Shown here: positions 6,423 through 13,257 of the stretch, in pieces
Layout of the letters: every line of letters begins with the position of its first letter
Numbering within the stretch: position 1 is the stretch's first letter
Assembly: GCA_017621295.1 (NCBI GenBank)
Contig: JAGATI010000089.1
Coordinates: 1-17,733 of the forward strand
Direction of reading: 5' to 3'
Length of the DNA: 17,733 nt
Source of the DNA: Clostridia bacterium
GTDB taxonomy: Bacteria > Bacillota_A > Clostridia > TANB77 > CAG-508
The notes under the pieces: generated by a model
Databases searched by the model: none
Seen by the model: only the letters and a program-made list of their open reading frames with translations
Told to the model about the DNA's origin: nothing
Position numbers and translations under genes: made by a program

Positions 6423-7898
6423 ATGAAAGAAAAACTAAAGAAGATAGTTAATATTGATTTTTTTGCTATTGGTATATTTTCTATTTTATTACTAAGCAAT
6501 GTATTTTATTATAAGTTTGGTGCTGGAGATGAATTGTGGAATTTCTCAGATATTTATAAAATGTATAATGGATATAGTATTTACAAAGATATAAATATTA
6601 TAACTACACCTCTTTTTTGGTATATTGGAAAATTAATTTTTACAATTTTTGAACCAAACTATTTGTTTTTTAGAGTTTATAATTTTATAATATATTTTTC
6701 TTTATTATATTTAATATACTGCATCTTTAAAATGTTAAAAGTAGAAACAATAAGTTCCTTAATTTATACTTTGATTATATATATGTTTGTATATGAAACT
6801 ATTGGAGCTGGAGCTAATTATAATTGTTTAGGAGTTGTTTTTTACTTATTTGGAATTTTTGTATTATTAAAAACAGACGCAAATAAATGGTATATATCGT
6901 ATTTACAAGGTATAATGACTTTTATTATTTTTATTACTAAACAAAATATTGGAATTTATTATTTAATAGCTTCATTTATAATGTGTACAATAATGGCTTT
7001 TAAAAACAAAAGTATAAAAAAAGAAGTAATATTCTTTATAAAGCAAATAATAACTTTTTTTATATTATGTTTTATTTTCATTTTAATACTAATAATGCAA
7101 AATAATCTAGATAGTTTTATTAATATGTGTTTATTAGGTATTAATGAATTTGCATCTAATAATATAAATATAACAATTTCTGCTATTACAATGTTAATTA
7201 TTACAATTATAAGTTTAACTATGAGTGTTATTATAATAAAATTAAAAAGTACTGATAATAAAATAAAAATTAATAATATAAAAATATTGCCATTTGTAAT
7301 AATGTGCATTCCAATATCATTTCCAATATTTAATAAATATCATGTATATTTATCATCAATATTAGGAATTATACTTTTAATTTATAATTTAGATAAATTA
7401 ATTGTTGTAGAATTAATAGACGGAAAAAAAATAAGAAGTATTTATATTGTTACAATTATTATAATTACAATTTATAATGCTATATTTTTAATTCTAAATA
7501 ATATTAAATATTATAAAAGTTTAAACACATACATTAATCCATATTATGGTTCTATGATTACAAACGAACAAATAGAAAATATTAATAATATTTGTGAATA
7601 TATTAAACAAAATGAACAAGAAGGAATAGATGTAAAAATAATTTCATATACTTCGAATCTATATATGAATATACTAAATAAAAATAATGGAATATTGGAT
7701 TTACCATTTTATGGGAATTTAGGAAAAGATGGAGATCAGGGAATTATAAATATTATTTCTTCAATGAATAATGTAAAAATACTAATTCAAAAAAATGACG
7801 ATTTATTTTTTCAGGAATCACAAAAAGTTAGAAATTATATAAAACAAAACCTGAAATATGAAGGCGAAATAGAAGATTTTCTTATTTATACAAAATAA
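6423..7898 (+). CDS. Polytopic membrane protein, probable GT-C-type glycosyltransferase
   Basis: This 491-residue protein has about ten to eleven hydrophobic segments over residues 1-370 and a C-terminal soluble part of about 110 residues. After the first membrane segment comes 'GAGDELWNFSDIYKMYNGYSIYKD'. An acidic pair in this first external loop is characteristic of GT-C enzymes, which transfer sugars from polyprenyl-phosphate carriers on the outer face of the membrane. The 'FITKQNIGIYY' segment is also reminiscent of this group. Acceptor and donor are unknown. The Ile/Asn/Lys content is high even for this genome. The ATG lies 3 nt after the yqeY stop and uses GGGG within yqeY as ribosome binding site, so the gene is translationally coupled and ends at a strong terminator. 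The family call is by topology and motif only. Confidence 0.6.
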   Translation: MKEKLKKIVNIDFFAIGIFSILLLSNVFYYKFGAGDELWNFSDIYKMYNGYSIYKDINIITTPLFWYIGKLIFTIFEPNYLFFRVYNFIIYFSLLYLIYCIFKMLKVETISSLIYTLIIYMFVYETIGAGANYNCLGVVFYLFGIFVLLKTDANKWYISYLQGIMTFIIFITKQNIGIYYLIASFIMCTIMAFKNKSIKKEVIFFIKQIITFFILCFIFILILIMQNNLDSFINMCLLGINEFASNNINITISAITMLIITIISLTMSVIIIKLKSTDNKIKINNIKILPFVIMCIPISFPIFNKYHVYLSSILGIILLIYNLDKLIVVELIDGKKIRSIYIVTIIIITIYNAIFLILNNIKYYKSLNTYINPYYGSMITNEQIENINNICEYIKQNEQEGIDVKIISYTSNLYMNILNKNNGILDLPFYGNLGKDGDQGIINIISSMNNVKILIQKNDDLFFQESQKVRNYIKQNLKYEGEIEDFLIYTK

Positions 7899-7900
7899 TA

Positions 7901-7948
7901 AAAATAAAACTAAAATTTAAATTAAATAAAATTTTAGTTTTATTTTTT
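7901..7948 (+). terminator. Terminator of the yqeY-GT unit
   Basis: A perfect 17-bp AT-rich stem (7901-7917 with 7930-7946) ends in a T-run reaching 7948 and starts 2 nt after the stop codon. Confidence 0.8.
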
Positions 7949-7951
7949 ATC

Positions 7952-7981
7952 TTGTATATTTTTTCCAATATATATTATAAT
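7952..7981 (+). promoter_or_regulatory. Promoter of the yfmF-yfmH unit
   Basis: TTGTAT (7952-7957), an 18-bp spacer and TATAAT (7976-7981), immediately after a terminator and 25 nt before the yfmF start. Confidence 0.6.
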
Positions 7982-8006
7982 AATAAAAAGAAAGGAAGGA
8001 ATAATT

Positions 8007-9285
8007 ATGAATTATATTAAACAAGAAATAAAAACAGGAATTAATTTTCATAAAATAAGTACAAATAAATTTAAAACGAATTTATTTGCGATTTTTTTAA
8101 CTACTCCTTTAAAAAGAGAAACAGTAACAAAAAATGCATTATTACCACTTATATTAAAAAGAGGTTCAAACTTAATGCAATCACAAGAGATAATTTGTGA
8201 AAAGTTAGAAGAAATGTATGGTGCAAGTTTCGATTGTGGTATTGATAAATCAGGAAATAATCAAATAATTAAATTTTATTTAGAAACACTAAATGATAAT
8301 TTTATACCCACAAATGAAAATATAACTCGGAGAAGCTCTTAATTTATTATTTGATGTAATATTTAATCCATTAATAATAAAGAATAGTTTTAAAGAACAA
8401 TATGTTGATGGAGAAAAAAATAAATTAAAGCAAATTATTAGTTCAAAGATTGATAATAAATCAAAGTACGCTATGGATAGATGTATAGAAGAAATGTATA
8501 AGGGTAAGCCATATGAATTATATAAATATGGTTATATAGAAGATTTAGATAAAATTAATGGAAATTCACTATATACACACTATATGCAGTTATTAAATGA
8601 ATGTAAAATTGATATTTTTATTTCTGGAGATTCTGAGGAAAATATTATTGATATGATAAAAAATAATGAGCAAATTAAGAAGTTAAATGAAAGAAATGCT
8701 AAATACACAATAAATGGAGATAATGAAGAAAAGCAAGAATTAGATACAAAGTTAGTAGAGGAATGTATGGATGTCATGCAGGGAAAATTAGTCTTAGGAA
8801 TGGACGTGATAAATGTAAAGGAAGATGAAAAATATGCTGCATCTGTATATAATATTATATTAGGAGGTAGTGCAAATTCAAAACTATTTCAAAATGTTAG
8901 AGAAAAGGCAAGTTTAGCATATACAGCAAGTTCTAGCTATTTAAGACAAAAAAATAATATAATAATAAGATGTGGAATAGAAATAGAGAATTATGAAAAA
9001 GCTGTAGAAATTATAAAAGAACAATTAAAAGAAATGGGAGAAGGAAAATTTTCAGATGAAGATATAGAAAATGCAAAAAATATAATTGTATCTACAGTAA
9101 ATGGAATTCCAGATTCTCAAGATTCAGAAATATCTTATTATTTTGGACAAGAGCTTGCAAGAGAGTTTGTTTCGCTTGATGGGTATATAGAAAAAATAAA
9201 AGAAGTAAAAAAAGAAGAAGTTGAAGCTATTTCTAAGAAAATAAAAATTAATACAATATATTTTTTAAAAAATAATGAAAAATAG
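8007..9285 (+). CDS. yfmF: M16-family YfmF-like protein, expressed through a +1 frameshift at CGG
   Basis: The zero frame runs 8007-8342 and stops at TAA 8340-8342. The plus-one frame continues without a gap to 9285. Joined at CGGA 8328-8331 (residue 108) the product is 425 residues, normal for YfmF (B. subtilis ymfF). Both halves match: 'INFHKISTNKFKTNLFAIF' and 'NALLPLILKRGSNLMQSQEI' before the site, then 'EALNLLFDVIFNPL' and 'CIEEMYKGKPYELYKYGY' after it. The zinc motif HxxEH is missing, as expected for the inactive partner of an M16 pair; the active partner lies downstream. In Firmicutes this pair is linked to elongation factor P modification. A plus-one-frame TAA at 8323-8325 and the zero-frame stop confine the shift to about 15 nt. 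AGGAAGG precedes the ATG. Either the frameshift is programmed or the gene is broken. Confidence 0.85.
8328..8331 (+). other. yfmF: Candidate +1 frameshift site, CGG codon in yfmF
   Basis: Zero frame reads ACT CGG AGA AGC TCT TAA. Moving to +1 at CGGA gives GAA GCT CTT AAT, which continues the family sequence. This is one of only three in-frame CGG codons found in the window. Confidence 0.7.
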
Positions 9286-9452
9286 TAAAAGTTCTTAGTA
9301 TAAATAACTAACAATGTAATTAAATATGTAATATATATTTAAGAATTAATGTTAATCGAAAAGTAAAAGCTCACAATGTTAAAATTATATAATCAAATAA
9401 TTATTATATAAGGGTTTATGGGTAACCCTTTAAAAACCTAAATACAATATAT

Positions 9453-9494
9453 AAGGAGAAAATGTTAATTTTAAAATTAACATAGACTAATAAA
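9453..9494 (+). promoter_or_regulatory. yfmH leader: Shine-Dalgarno, in-frame 7-codon mini-ORF and 20-bp palindrome
   Basis: AAGGAG (9453-9458) serves ATG 9462, which encodes MLILKLT and stops at TAG 9483-9485. The yfmH ATG follows at 9495 in the same frame without its own ribosome binding site. A perfect 20-bp palindrome (tgttaatttt/aaaattaaca, 9463-9482) covers the mini-ORF. Ribosome re-initiation, or a hairpin bringing the distant AAGGAG close to ATG 9495, could explain the arrangement. The preceding stretch 9286-9450 holds a small stem aagggtt/aaccctt (9410-9430) and no gene. Confidence 0.45.
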
Positions 9495-10766
9495 ATGAAA
9501 TTAATAGAAAGTTTAAATATAAAAGAAAAAGCTTATATAGAGAAACTGGAAAATGGAATGACAGTAATTATTATTCCAAAAAATACAACAAATAAGAAGT
9601 ATGTAATATGGGGGGTGAATTTTGGGTCTATTGATAATCATTTTAAAGTAAATGGAGAGGAAATATATATTCCAGATGGAGTTGCTCATTTCTTAGAACA
9701 TAAAATGTTTGAACAAGAAAATGGTACTAATAGTTTAGATAAACTTATGGCACTTGGAATAGATGCAAATGCATATACAACAAATGATCATACTGCATAT
9801 TTATTTGAATGTACAGAACATTTTTATGAAGGATTAGATGAATTAATGAATTATGTTCAAAATCCGTATTTTACAGATGAAAATGTAGAAAAAGAAAAAG
9901 GTATTATATCACAAGAAATAAGAATGTATGATGATGACCCAGGATGGCAATTATATATGAGTGTTTTAGATTGCTTATATAAAGAAAATCCTATTAAAAT
10001 TGATATTGCAGGAACAGTAGATTCTATAAAAGAAATTAATAAAGATACATTATATAAATGTTACAATACATTTTATTCACCAAATAATATGACATTAGTT
10101 GTATGCGGAGATTTTGAAGTGGAAGACATTCTAAAACAAATTAAAGATAGAATCACTAAAAATAGTGTAAATGAAAAAATAGAAAGAATTTATCCTCCAG
10201 TTGAGAATAAAATAAATAAAAATAATATAAAAAAAGAAATGAATGTAAGTATGCCTTTATTTGCAATAGGTTTTAAAGATATTAAAGGTATGAATGAAGA
10301 AATTGTAAAAAAGCATATTGCAATTGAAATATTACTAAATATGTTGATAGGAAAAAGTTCTAATTTATATAAAGAGTTATATAATTCAGGAACATTATTA
10401 GAAGAACCAGATATGGATTATGAGTTTTCAAAACAATATGCTCATGTTGTAATTTCAGGACAATCAGAAAGACCAGATGAAGTTTATAACAAGCTTAAAG
10501 ATGAAATTGAAAAGTATATTAGAGATGGATTAGATTCTAAACATTTTGAGAGAATAAAAAAGAAAGTATATGGAGATTATGTAGTAGAGTATAATAATAT
10601 AGCAGATATTTCTAGGATGTTTTTATCTGATTCTATGAAAAATATTTCTTCCTTTGACTATATAGAACAATATAATCAAGTAAGTAAAGAATATACTAAA
10701 CAAATATTAGAAGAAATATTTAATACAGATTCAATGGTTATGGCAATAATTAAAAGCAAAGTGTAA
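9495..10766 (+). CDS. yfmH: M16-family zinc metalloprotease YfmH-like
   Basis: This 423-residue protein carries the inverted zinc motif HxxEH as H65-F-L-E68-H69 in 'GVAHFLEHKMF'. The distal ligand is E141, with E134 seven residues before it, in 'VEKEKGIISQEIRMYDDDP'. 'NAYTTNDHTAYLFEC' and 'FYSPNNMTLVVCGD' are further M16 landmarks. It is the catalytic partner of the YfmF-like protein encoded 210 nt upstream. In Firmicutes this pair is annotated as associated with EF-P 5-aminopentanol modification; no other gene of that pathway lies in the window. No Shine-Dalgarno precedes ATG 9495, but one lies 36 nt upstream before an in-frame mini-ORF ending in TAG. Conservation of the N-terminus supports 9495 as the real start. 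Confidence 0.9.
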   Translation: MKLIESLNIKEKAYIEKLENGMTVIIIPKNTTNKKYVIWGVNFGSIDNHFKVNGEEIYIPDGVAHFLEHKMFEQENGTNSLDKLMALGIDANAYTTNDHTAYLFECTEHFYEGLDELMNYVQNPYFTDENVEKEKGIISQEIRMYDDDPGWQLYMSVLDCLYKENPIKIDIAGTVDSIKEINKDTLYKCYNTFYSPNNMTLVVCGDFEVEDILKQIKDRITKNSVNEKIERIYPPVENKINKNNIKKEMNVSMPLFAIGFKDIKGMNEEIVKKHIAIEILLNMLIGKSSNLYKELYNSGTLLEEPDMDYEFSKQYAHVVISGQSERPDEVYNKLKDEIEKYIRDGLDSKHFERIKKKVYGDYVVEYNNIADISRMFLSDSMKNISSFDYIEQYNQVSKEYTKQILEEIFNTDSMVMAIIKSKV

Positions 10767-10787
10767 ATATATAAATTGTGTGTAGAA

Positions 10788-10824
10788 TATAACTTATAAA
10801 AATTACATATTTTTATAAGTTATA
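10788..10824. repeat. Inverted repeat downstream of yfmH
   Basis: A perfect 16-bp AT-rich stem (10788-10803 with 10809-10824) with a 5-nt loop lies about 20 nt after yfmH. There is no T-run after it, so it is at best a weak terminator; it may protect the 3' end of the mRNA. Confidence 0.55.
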
Positions 10825-10919
10825 AACAACAAAAAAGTACAACCTGTCAAATGCAGTTTTTATAGTGTTTTGAGGTTTTTTGGAATACAAAAAAGGTAAA
10901 TATATAAACGTGCAAATTC

Positions 10920-10927
10920 TTGTCGAA
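10920..10927 (+). promoter_or_regulatory. Possible Spo0A box
   Basis: TTGTCGAA followed by AAAAT matches the core of the 0A box (TTTGTCGAA). It lies 60 bp upstream of the -35 element of the spo0E-like gene. The surrounding 20 bp (10906-10925) recur imperfectly at 10972-10992, where the copy overlaps the -35 element. Confidence 0.35.
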
Positions 10928-10986
10928 AAATGAAGAAAAATGTAATACGAAAAAAATGTAAACTCCTTTGAAAACGTGGAAATTTG

Positions 10987-11015
10987 TTGACGTGTATGTA
11001 AAAATATGGTATTTT
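10987..11015 (+). promoter_or_regulatory. Promoter of the spo0E-like gene
   Basis: TTGACG (10987-10992), a 17-bp spacer and TATTTT (11010-11015), 45 nt before the start codon. Confidence 0.45.
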
Positions 11016-11060
11016 AAATATATACGAAAGAGAAGTACACGAAAAAAGGAGCGTGATTAT

Positions 11061-11237
11061 ATGTTAGATGAAAGAATCTGTATACTAAGGCAAAAGTTAA
11101 ATGAGAGTATCATGGAAGGACAAGATTACAATGTAACATATAAATTAAGCGTAGAATTAGACAAATTAATTGCAGAATATTATAAAAAGAATATAAGAGG
11201 TAGAAATAGAAAAGAAAAGACACAGAAAAGAAGATAG
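11061..11237 (+). CDS. Spo0E-like aspartyl-phosphate phosphatase
   Basis: This 58-residue protein has the Spo0E two-helix pattern 'LDERICILRQKLNESIMEGQ' then 'YKLSVELDKLIAEYYKK'. The S-x-E-L-D signature (SVELD) contains the residues needed for phosphatase action on phosphorylated response regulators, classically Spo0A. The tail is very basic. The ATG at 11061 is chosen because AAGGAG (11046-11051) lies 9 nt before it. An upstream in-frame ATG at 10968 has no ribosome binding site and would overlap the promoter. The gene stands alone between the M16 genes and the secretion cluster. A possible 0A box upstream suggests feedback control. Presence of this family fits a lineage with a Spo0A phosphorelay. 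Confidence 0.8.
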   Translation: MLDERICILRQKLNESIMEGQDYNVTYKLSVELDKLIAEYYKKNIRGRNRKEKTQKRR

Positions 11238-11370
11238 AAATATATGAATATCTGTTCTTATGAATGAGGTGAAATGTAATCATATTAAACTATTAATATT
11301 TCTATATTTTGCTTCATTTTTGTTTTTATTGAAAAATAGTAAAAATATGATAAAATTTACTAAAATATGA

Positions 11371-11399
11371 TTGACAATTATAGAAAAATAAGCTATCAT
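11371..11399 (+). promoter_or_regulatory. Promoter of the first pilin unit
   Basis: Perfect TTGACA (11371-11376), a 17-bp spacer and TATCAT (11394-11399), 45 nt before the first pilin gene. No clear terminator was found between spo0E and this promoter. Confidence 0.75.
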
Positions 11400-11444
11400 A
11401 AAATTATATAAATGTTTATTATATGATATAAGGGAGGAAAACGT

Positions 11445-11828
11445 ATGTTAAAAAATAATAAAATGTTAAAAATAACTTTAGTTGCAATGATAGTAGTATC
11501 AGTACTATTAATATTAGCAGGAAACATATTAGCTTCTGATTTTGATGTTAAGGGTTATATACCATCTGCTAATCCTTCTGCTTCTGGAGTAGGTAGTGTA
11601 AAGAATTTTGGAGGAACAATATTATCAATTTTTCAAGCTGTTGGAACAAGTATTGCAGTTATTATGCTTGTATGGTTAGGTATTAAATATATTATGGCTT
11701 CTCCAGATGGAAAAGCAGAAATAAAGAAACAAGCTTTTGCATATGTATTAGGTGCTGTGTTATTATTTGGTGCTGTATGGCTTGTACCTTGGATTGCTAC
11801 ACTAGTTGGTGGAATGAAAATTGGATAA
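11445..11828 (+). CDS. TrbC/VirB2-like pilin 1
   Basis: This 127-residue protein has a signal peptide (hydrophobic at about residues 9-28, likely cleavage near LAS-D at 30-31). A short Ser/Gly/Asn-rich mature start follows, then two membrane helices (about 58-82 and 95-120) separated by the basic loop 'MASPDGKAEIKKQ'. This is the VirB2/TrbC pilin layout: helix, cytosolic loop, helix. Such pilins are stored in the membrane and assembled into the secretion channel or pilus. GGGAGG lies 7 nt before the ATG. The core shares 'QAVG...IMLV..GIK.IMASP.GKA..KK' with the next gene, so the two are paralogues. It is the first gene of a two-gene pilin transcript. Confidence 0.82.
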   Translation: MLKNNKMLKITLVAMIVVSVLLILAGNILASDFDVKGYIPSANPSASGVGSVKNFGGTILSIFQAVGTSIAVIMLVWLGIKYIMASPDGKAEIKKQAFAYVLGAVLLFGAVWLVPWIATLVGGMKIG

Positions 11829-11845
11829 TAAAACAAAGGTGAGTT

Positions 11846-12106
11846 ATGAAAGAAATATATAATCCGATTAATAATCCTTTCAGCTCATCTATTTCTGATA
11901 TTCTAGGAATAATACAAGCTGTTGGAGTATTAGTTGCTATAATAATGCTAGTGTACATAGGGATAAAATTTATAATGGCATCACCAGAAGGAAAAGCTGA
12001 TGTGAAAAAAGAACTTGTTCCATATTTAATTGGCTGTATATTATTGTTTGCAGGTACAGCTTTGATAGGGATTATTGCAAATTTTGCATATACAGAAATA
12101 AAATAA
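11846..12106 (+). CDS. TrbC/VirB2-like pilin 2, no signal peptide
   Basis: This 86-residue paralogue of pilin 1 keeps the two membrane helices and the loop 'MASPEGKADVKKE', but starts directly with a short polar N-terminus (MKEIYNPINNPFSSS) and has no cleavable signal. It could insert without processing, unlike the other two pilins. It lies 17 nt downstream of pilin 1 with ribosome binding site AGGTGA and is followed 3 nt later by a strong terminator, so the two pilins form a separate short transcript. Confidence 0.78.
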   Translation: MKEIYNPINNPFSSSISDILGIIQAVGVLVAIIMLVYIGIKFIMASPEGKADVKKELVPYLIGCILLFAGTALIGIIANFAYTEIK

Positions 12107-12109
12107 TTT

Positions 12110-12153
12110 AACTTGATAAGATTTGTGCTTTACATTATCTTATCAAGTTTTTT
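12110..12153 (+). terminator. Terminator of the pilin 1-pilin 2 transcript
   Basis: A 13-bp perfect stem (12110-12122 with 12137-12149) with a 14-nt loop ends in six T. It separates the pilin transcript from the main secretion operon. Confidence 0.85.
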
Positions 12154-12264
12154 GATTATATAAAAATAGATGTAATAATAACTGAATTAGTAGTTTCAAC
12201 TGTTGTTATATATGGAGCCGTAGGAATTTGGTCAATAATAAAGAATTTTATGGAAAATATATGA
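12154..12264 (+). pseudogene. Remnant of a fourth pilin gene (C-terminal helix only)
   Basis: An open frame without a start codon ends at TGA 12262-12264 and encodes 'ITELVVSTVVIYGAVGIW' followed by SIIKNFMENI. It closely resembles the C-terminus of pilin 3 ('LIGLVVSIIVIYGAVGIW', then TIIQDVMKEAGL), also at DNA level. The N-terminal two thirds are missing and the pilin 2 terminator sits where they should be. It looks like a deleted tandem copy that kept its own downstream terminator. Confidence 0.8.
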
Positions 12265-12270
12265 GTATCG

Positions 12271-12325
12271 ATAATAACTTTTAAAAATGTTTATAATATT
12301 ACATTTTAAAAGTTATTATTTTTTT
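12271..12325 (+). terminator. Strong terminator after the pilin remnant
   Basis: A 16-bp perfect stem (12271-12286 with 12304-12319), extended by three pairs after a bulge, runs into seven T. It probably belonged to the lost pilin gene and now insulates the next promoter. Confidence 0.85.
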
Positions 12326-12436
12326 AACAACATAATTAATAGAAGTTTCCGTAAGCAATTTGATAAAATGTAAAATGTTACAGTATTACAATTAAATTAA
12401 ATTTTTGAAAAATAGAGTAATATCAAGGGTTTTATG

Positions 12437-12465
12437 TTGAAAAACTAATTAAAATAGAGTATAAT
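12437..12465 (+). promoter_or_regulatory. Promoter of the main secretion operon
   Basis: TTGAAA (12437-12442), a 17-bp spacer and perfect TATAAT (12460-12465), 21 nt before the pilin 3 start. The rest of the gap 12326-12436 shows nothing recognisable. Confidence 0.75.
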
Positions 12466-12486
12466 AAATAAAAATGAGGTGATTAT

Positions 12487-12900
12487 ATGAGAGTTAAAAA
12501 GAAAACTATTATGTTAATAACAATTTTGATGATGATAATAATATTATTGGTTCAATTTGCAAGTGCTACATATGCATTTAGTTTGCAAGATATGAAAGAT
12601 AAAGCTGATAAATTTAAGTCAGCAGGACAAGGTGAGGCAGATAAGATTTTACCAATAGAAGGTTCAGGTGGTATAGAAGAAAAATTTATTCCAGTAGGGC
12701 AGGTTTTGGTAACAATAGCAAGTATTGTACTGGTAATTGTTACACTAATAATGGCAATAAAATATCTTACAGCCAATGCAGAGCAAAAAGGAAAACTAAA
12801 ACAGCAATTAATTGGATTAGTTGTTTCAATTATTGTTATTTATGGAGCTGTAGGAATATGGACTATTATACAAGATGTTATGAAAGAGGCTGGATTATAA
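12487..12900 (+). CDS. TrbC/VirB2-like pilin 3
   Basis: This 137-residue protein has a basic start (MRVKKK), a signal peptide to about residue 30 (cleavage near ASA or AFS) and a charged mature N-terminus of about 35 residues. Two membrane helices follow (about 68-93 and 104-127) with the loop 'TANAEQKGKLKQQ'. The layout is VirB2/TrbC-like but the sequence is a different branch from pilins 1 and 2. It heads the operon carrying the channel and ATPase genes. AGGTGA precedes the ATG. The remnant at 12154-12264 is its closest relative in the window. Confidence 0.8.
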   Translation: MRVKKKTIMLITILMMIIILLVQFASATYAFSLQDMKDKADKFKSAGQGEADKILPIEGSGGIEEKFIPVGQVLVTIASIVLVIVTLIMAIKYLTANAEQKGKLKQQLIGLVVSIIVIYGAVGIWTIIQDVMKEAGL

Positions 12901-12921
12901 AATACAAAGGAGGAATTAAAT

Positions 12922-13257
12922 ATGGCAACTCATTATATACCAAGAAATGTAAAGGGTGAAGGTAGGATTTTGTATATTTTCTCTACAAAAGCATTAATTA
13001 CTACTGCAATAGGTGGAGGAATTGGTTTTTTGTTTTTCATTATTTTTAGTGCAGTTGGAATAAAAATGGTTGGAATAATATTACTTTTAATATTTGCTTT
13101 ACTAGGATTTGCGGTTGGAACTGTCAAAATTCCTGCAATTACTGGAATTAAATTTACTAAAAACGTGGCTGGAGATTCGATAGATGATGTAGTTATGAGA
13201 TATATAAAATTAAAAATGAATAAAAAGATATATACATATACAAAGGAGGAAGAATAA
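12922..13257 (+). CDS. PrgI / VirB3-like inner-membrane protein
   Basis: This 111-residue protein begins with 'MATHYIPRNVKGEGRILYIF', characteristic of PrgI-family proteins that precede VirB4 in Gram-positive conjugation systems. It has two membrane helices at about residues 24-46 and 48-70, and a basic cytoplasmic tail. VirB3/PrgI proteins dock the VirB4 ATPase to the channel. GGAGG lies ahead of the ATG. Its TAA overlaps the next ATG by one base (TAATG), so the following TraC-like protein is translationally coupled and probably made in equal amount. Confidence 0.8.
   Translation: MATHYIPRNVKGEGRILYIFSTKALITTAIGGGIGFLFFIIFSAVGIKMVGIILLLIFALLGFAVGTVKIPAITGIKFTKNVAGDSIDDVVMRYIKLKMNKKIYTYTKEEE

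Noticed and set aside
6959..7309. Reverse-strand open frame inside the membrane glycosyltransferase gene
   Set aside because: It is a hydrophobic shadow of the Ile/Asn-rich coding strand, with no ribosome binding site.
8007..9285. Treating yfmF, the TraC-like gene and the VirB6-like gene as ordinary pseudogenes or pairs of separate genes
   Set aside because: Each has exactly one frame change, the downstream halves have no start codon with a ribosome binding site, both halves are well preserved, and all three breaks fall at CGG codons. Ordinary decay or random error would not be expected to give that coincidence, though it is not formally excluded.
10823..10850. Reverse-strand promoter (TTGACA at 10850-10845 with a TTTATA-type -10)
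   Set aside because: It would only transcribe antisense to yfmH, no reverse-strand gene follows, and such matches are frequent in AT-rich DNA.
10968..11060. ATG 10968 as start of the Spo0E-like protein
   Set aside because: No ribosome binding site, the added residues are unlike the family, and the region contains the promoter; ATG 11061 fits better.
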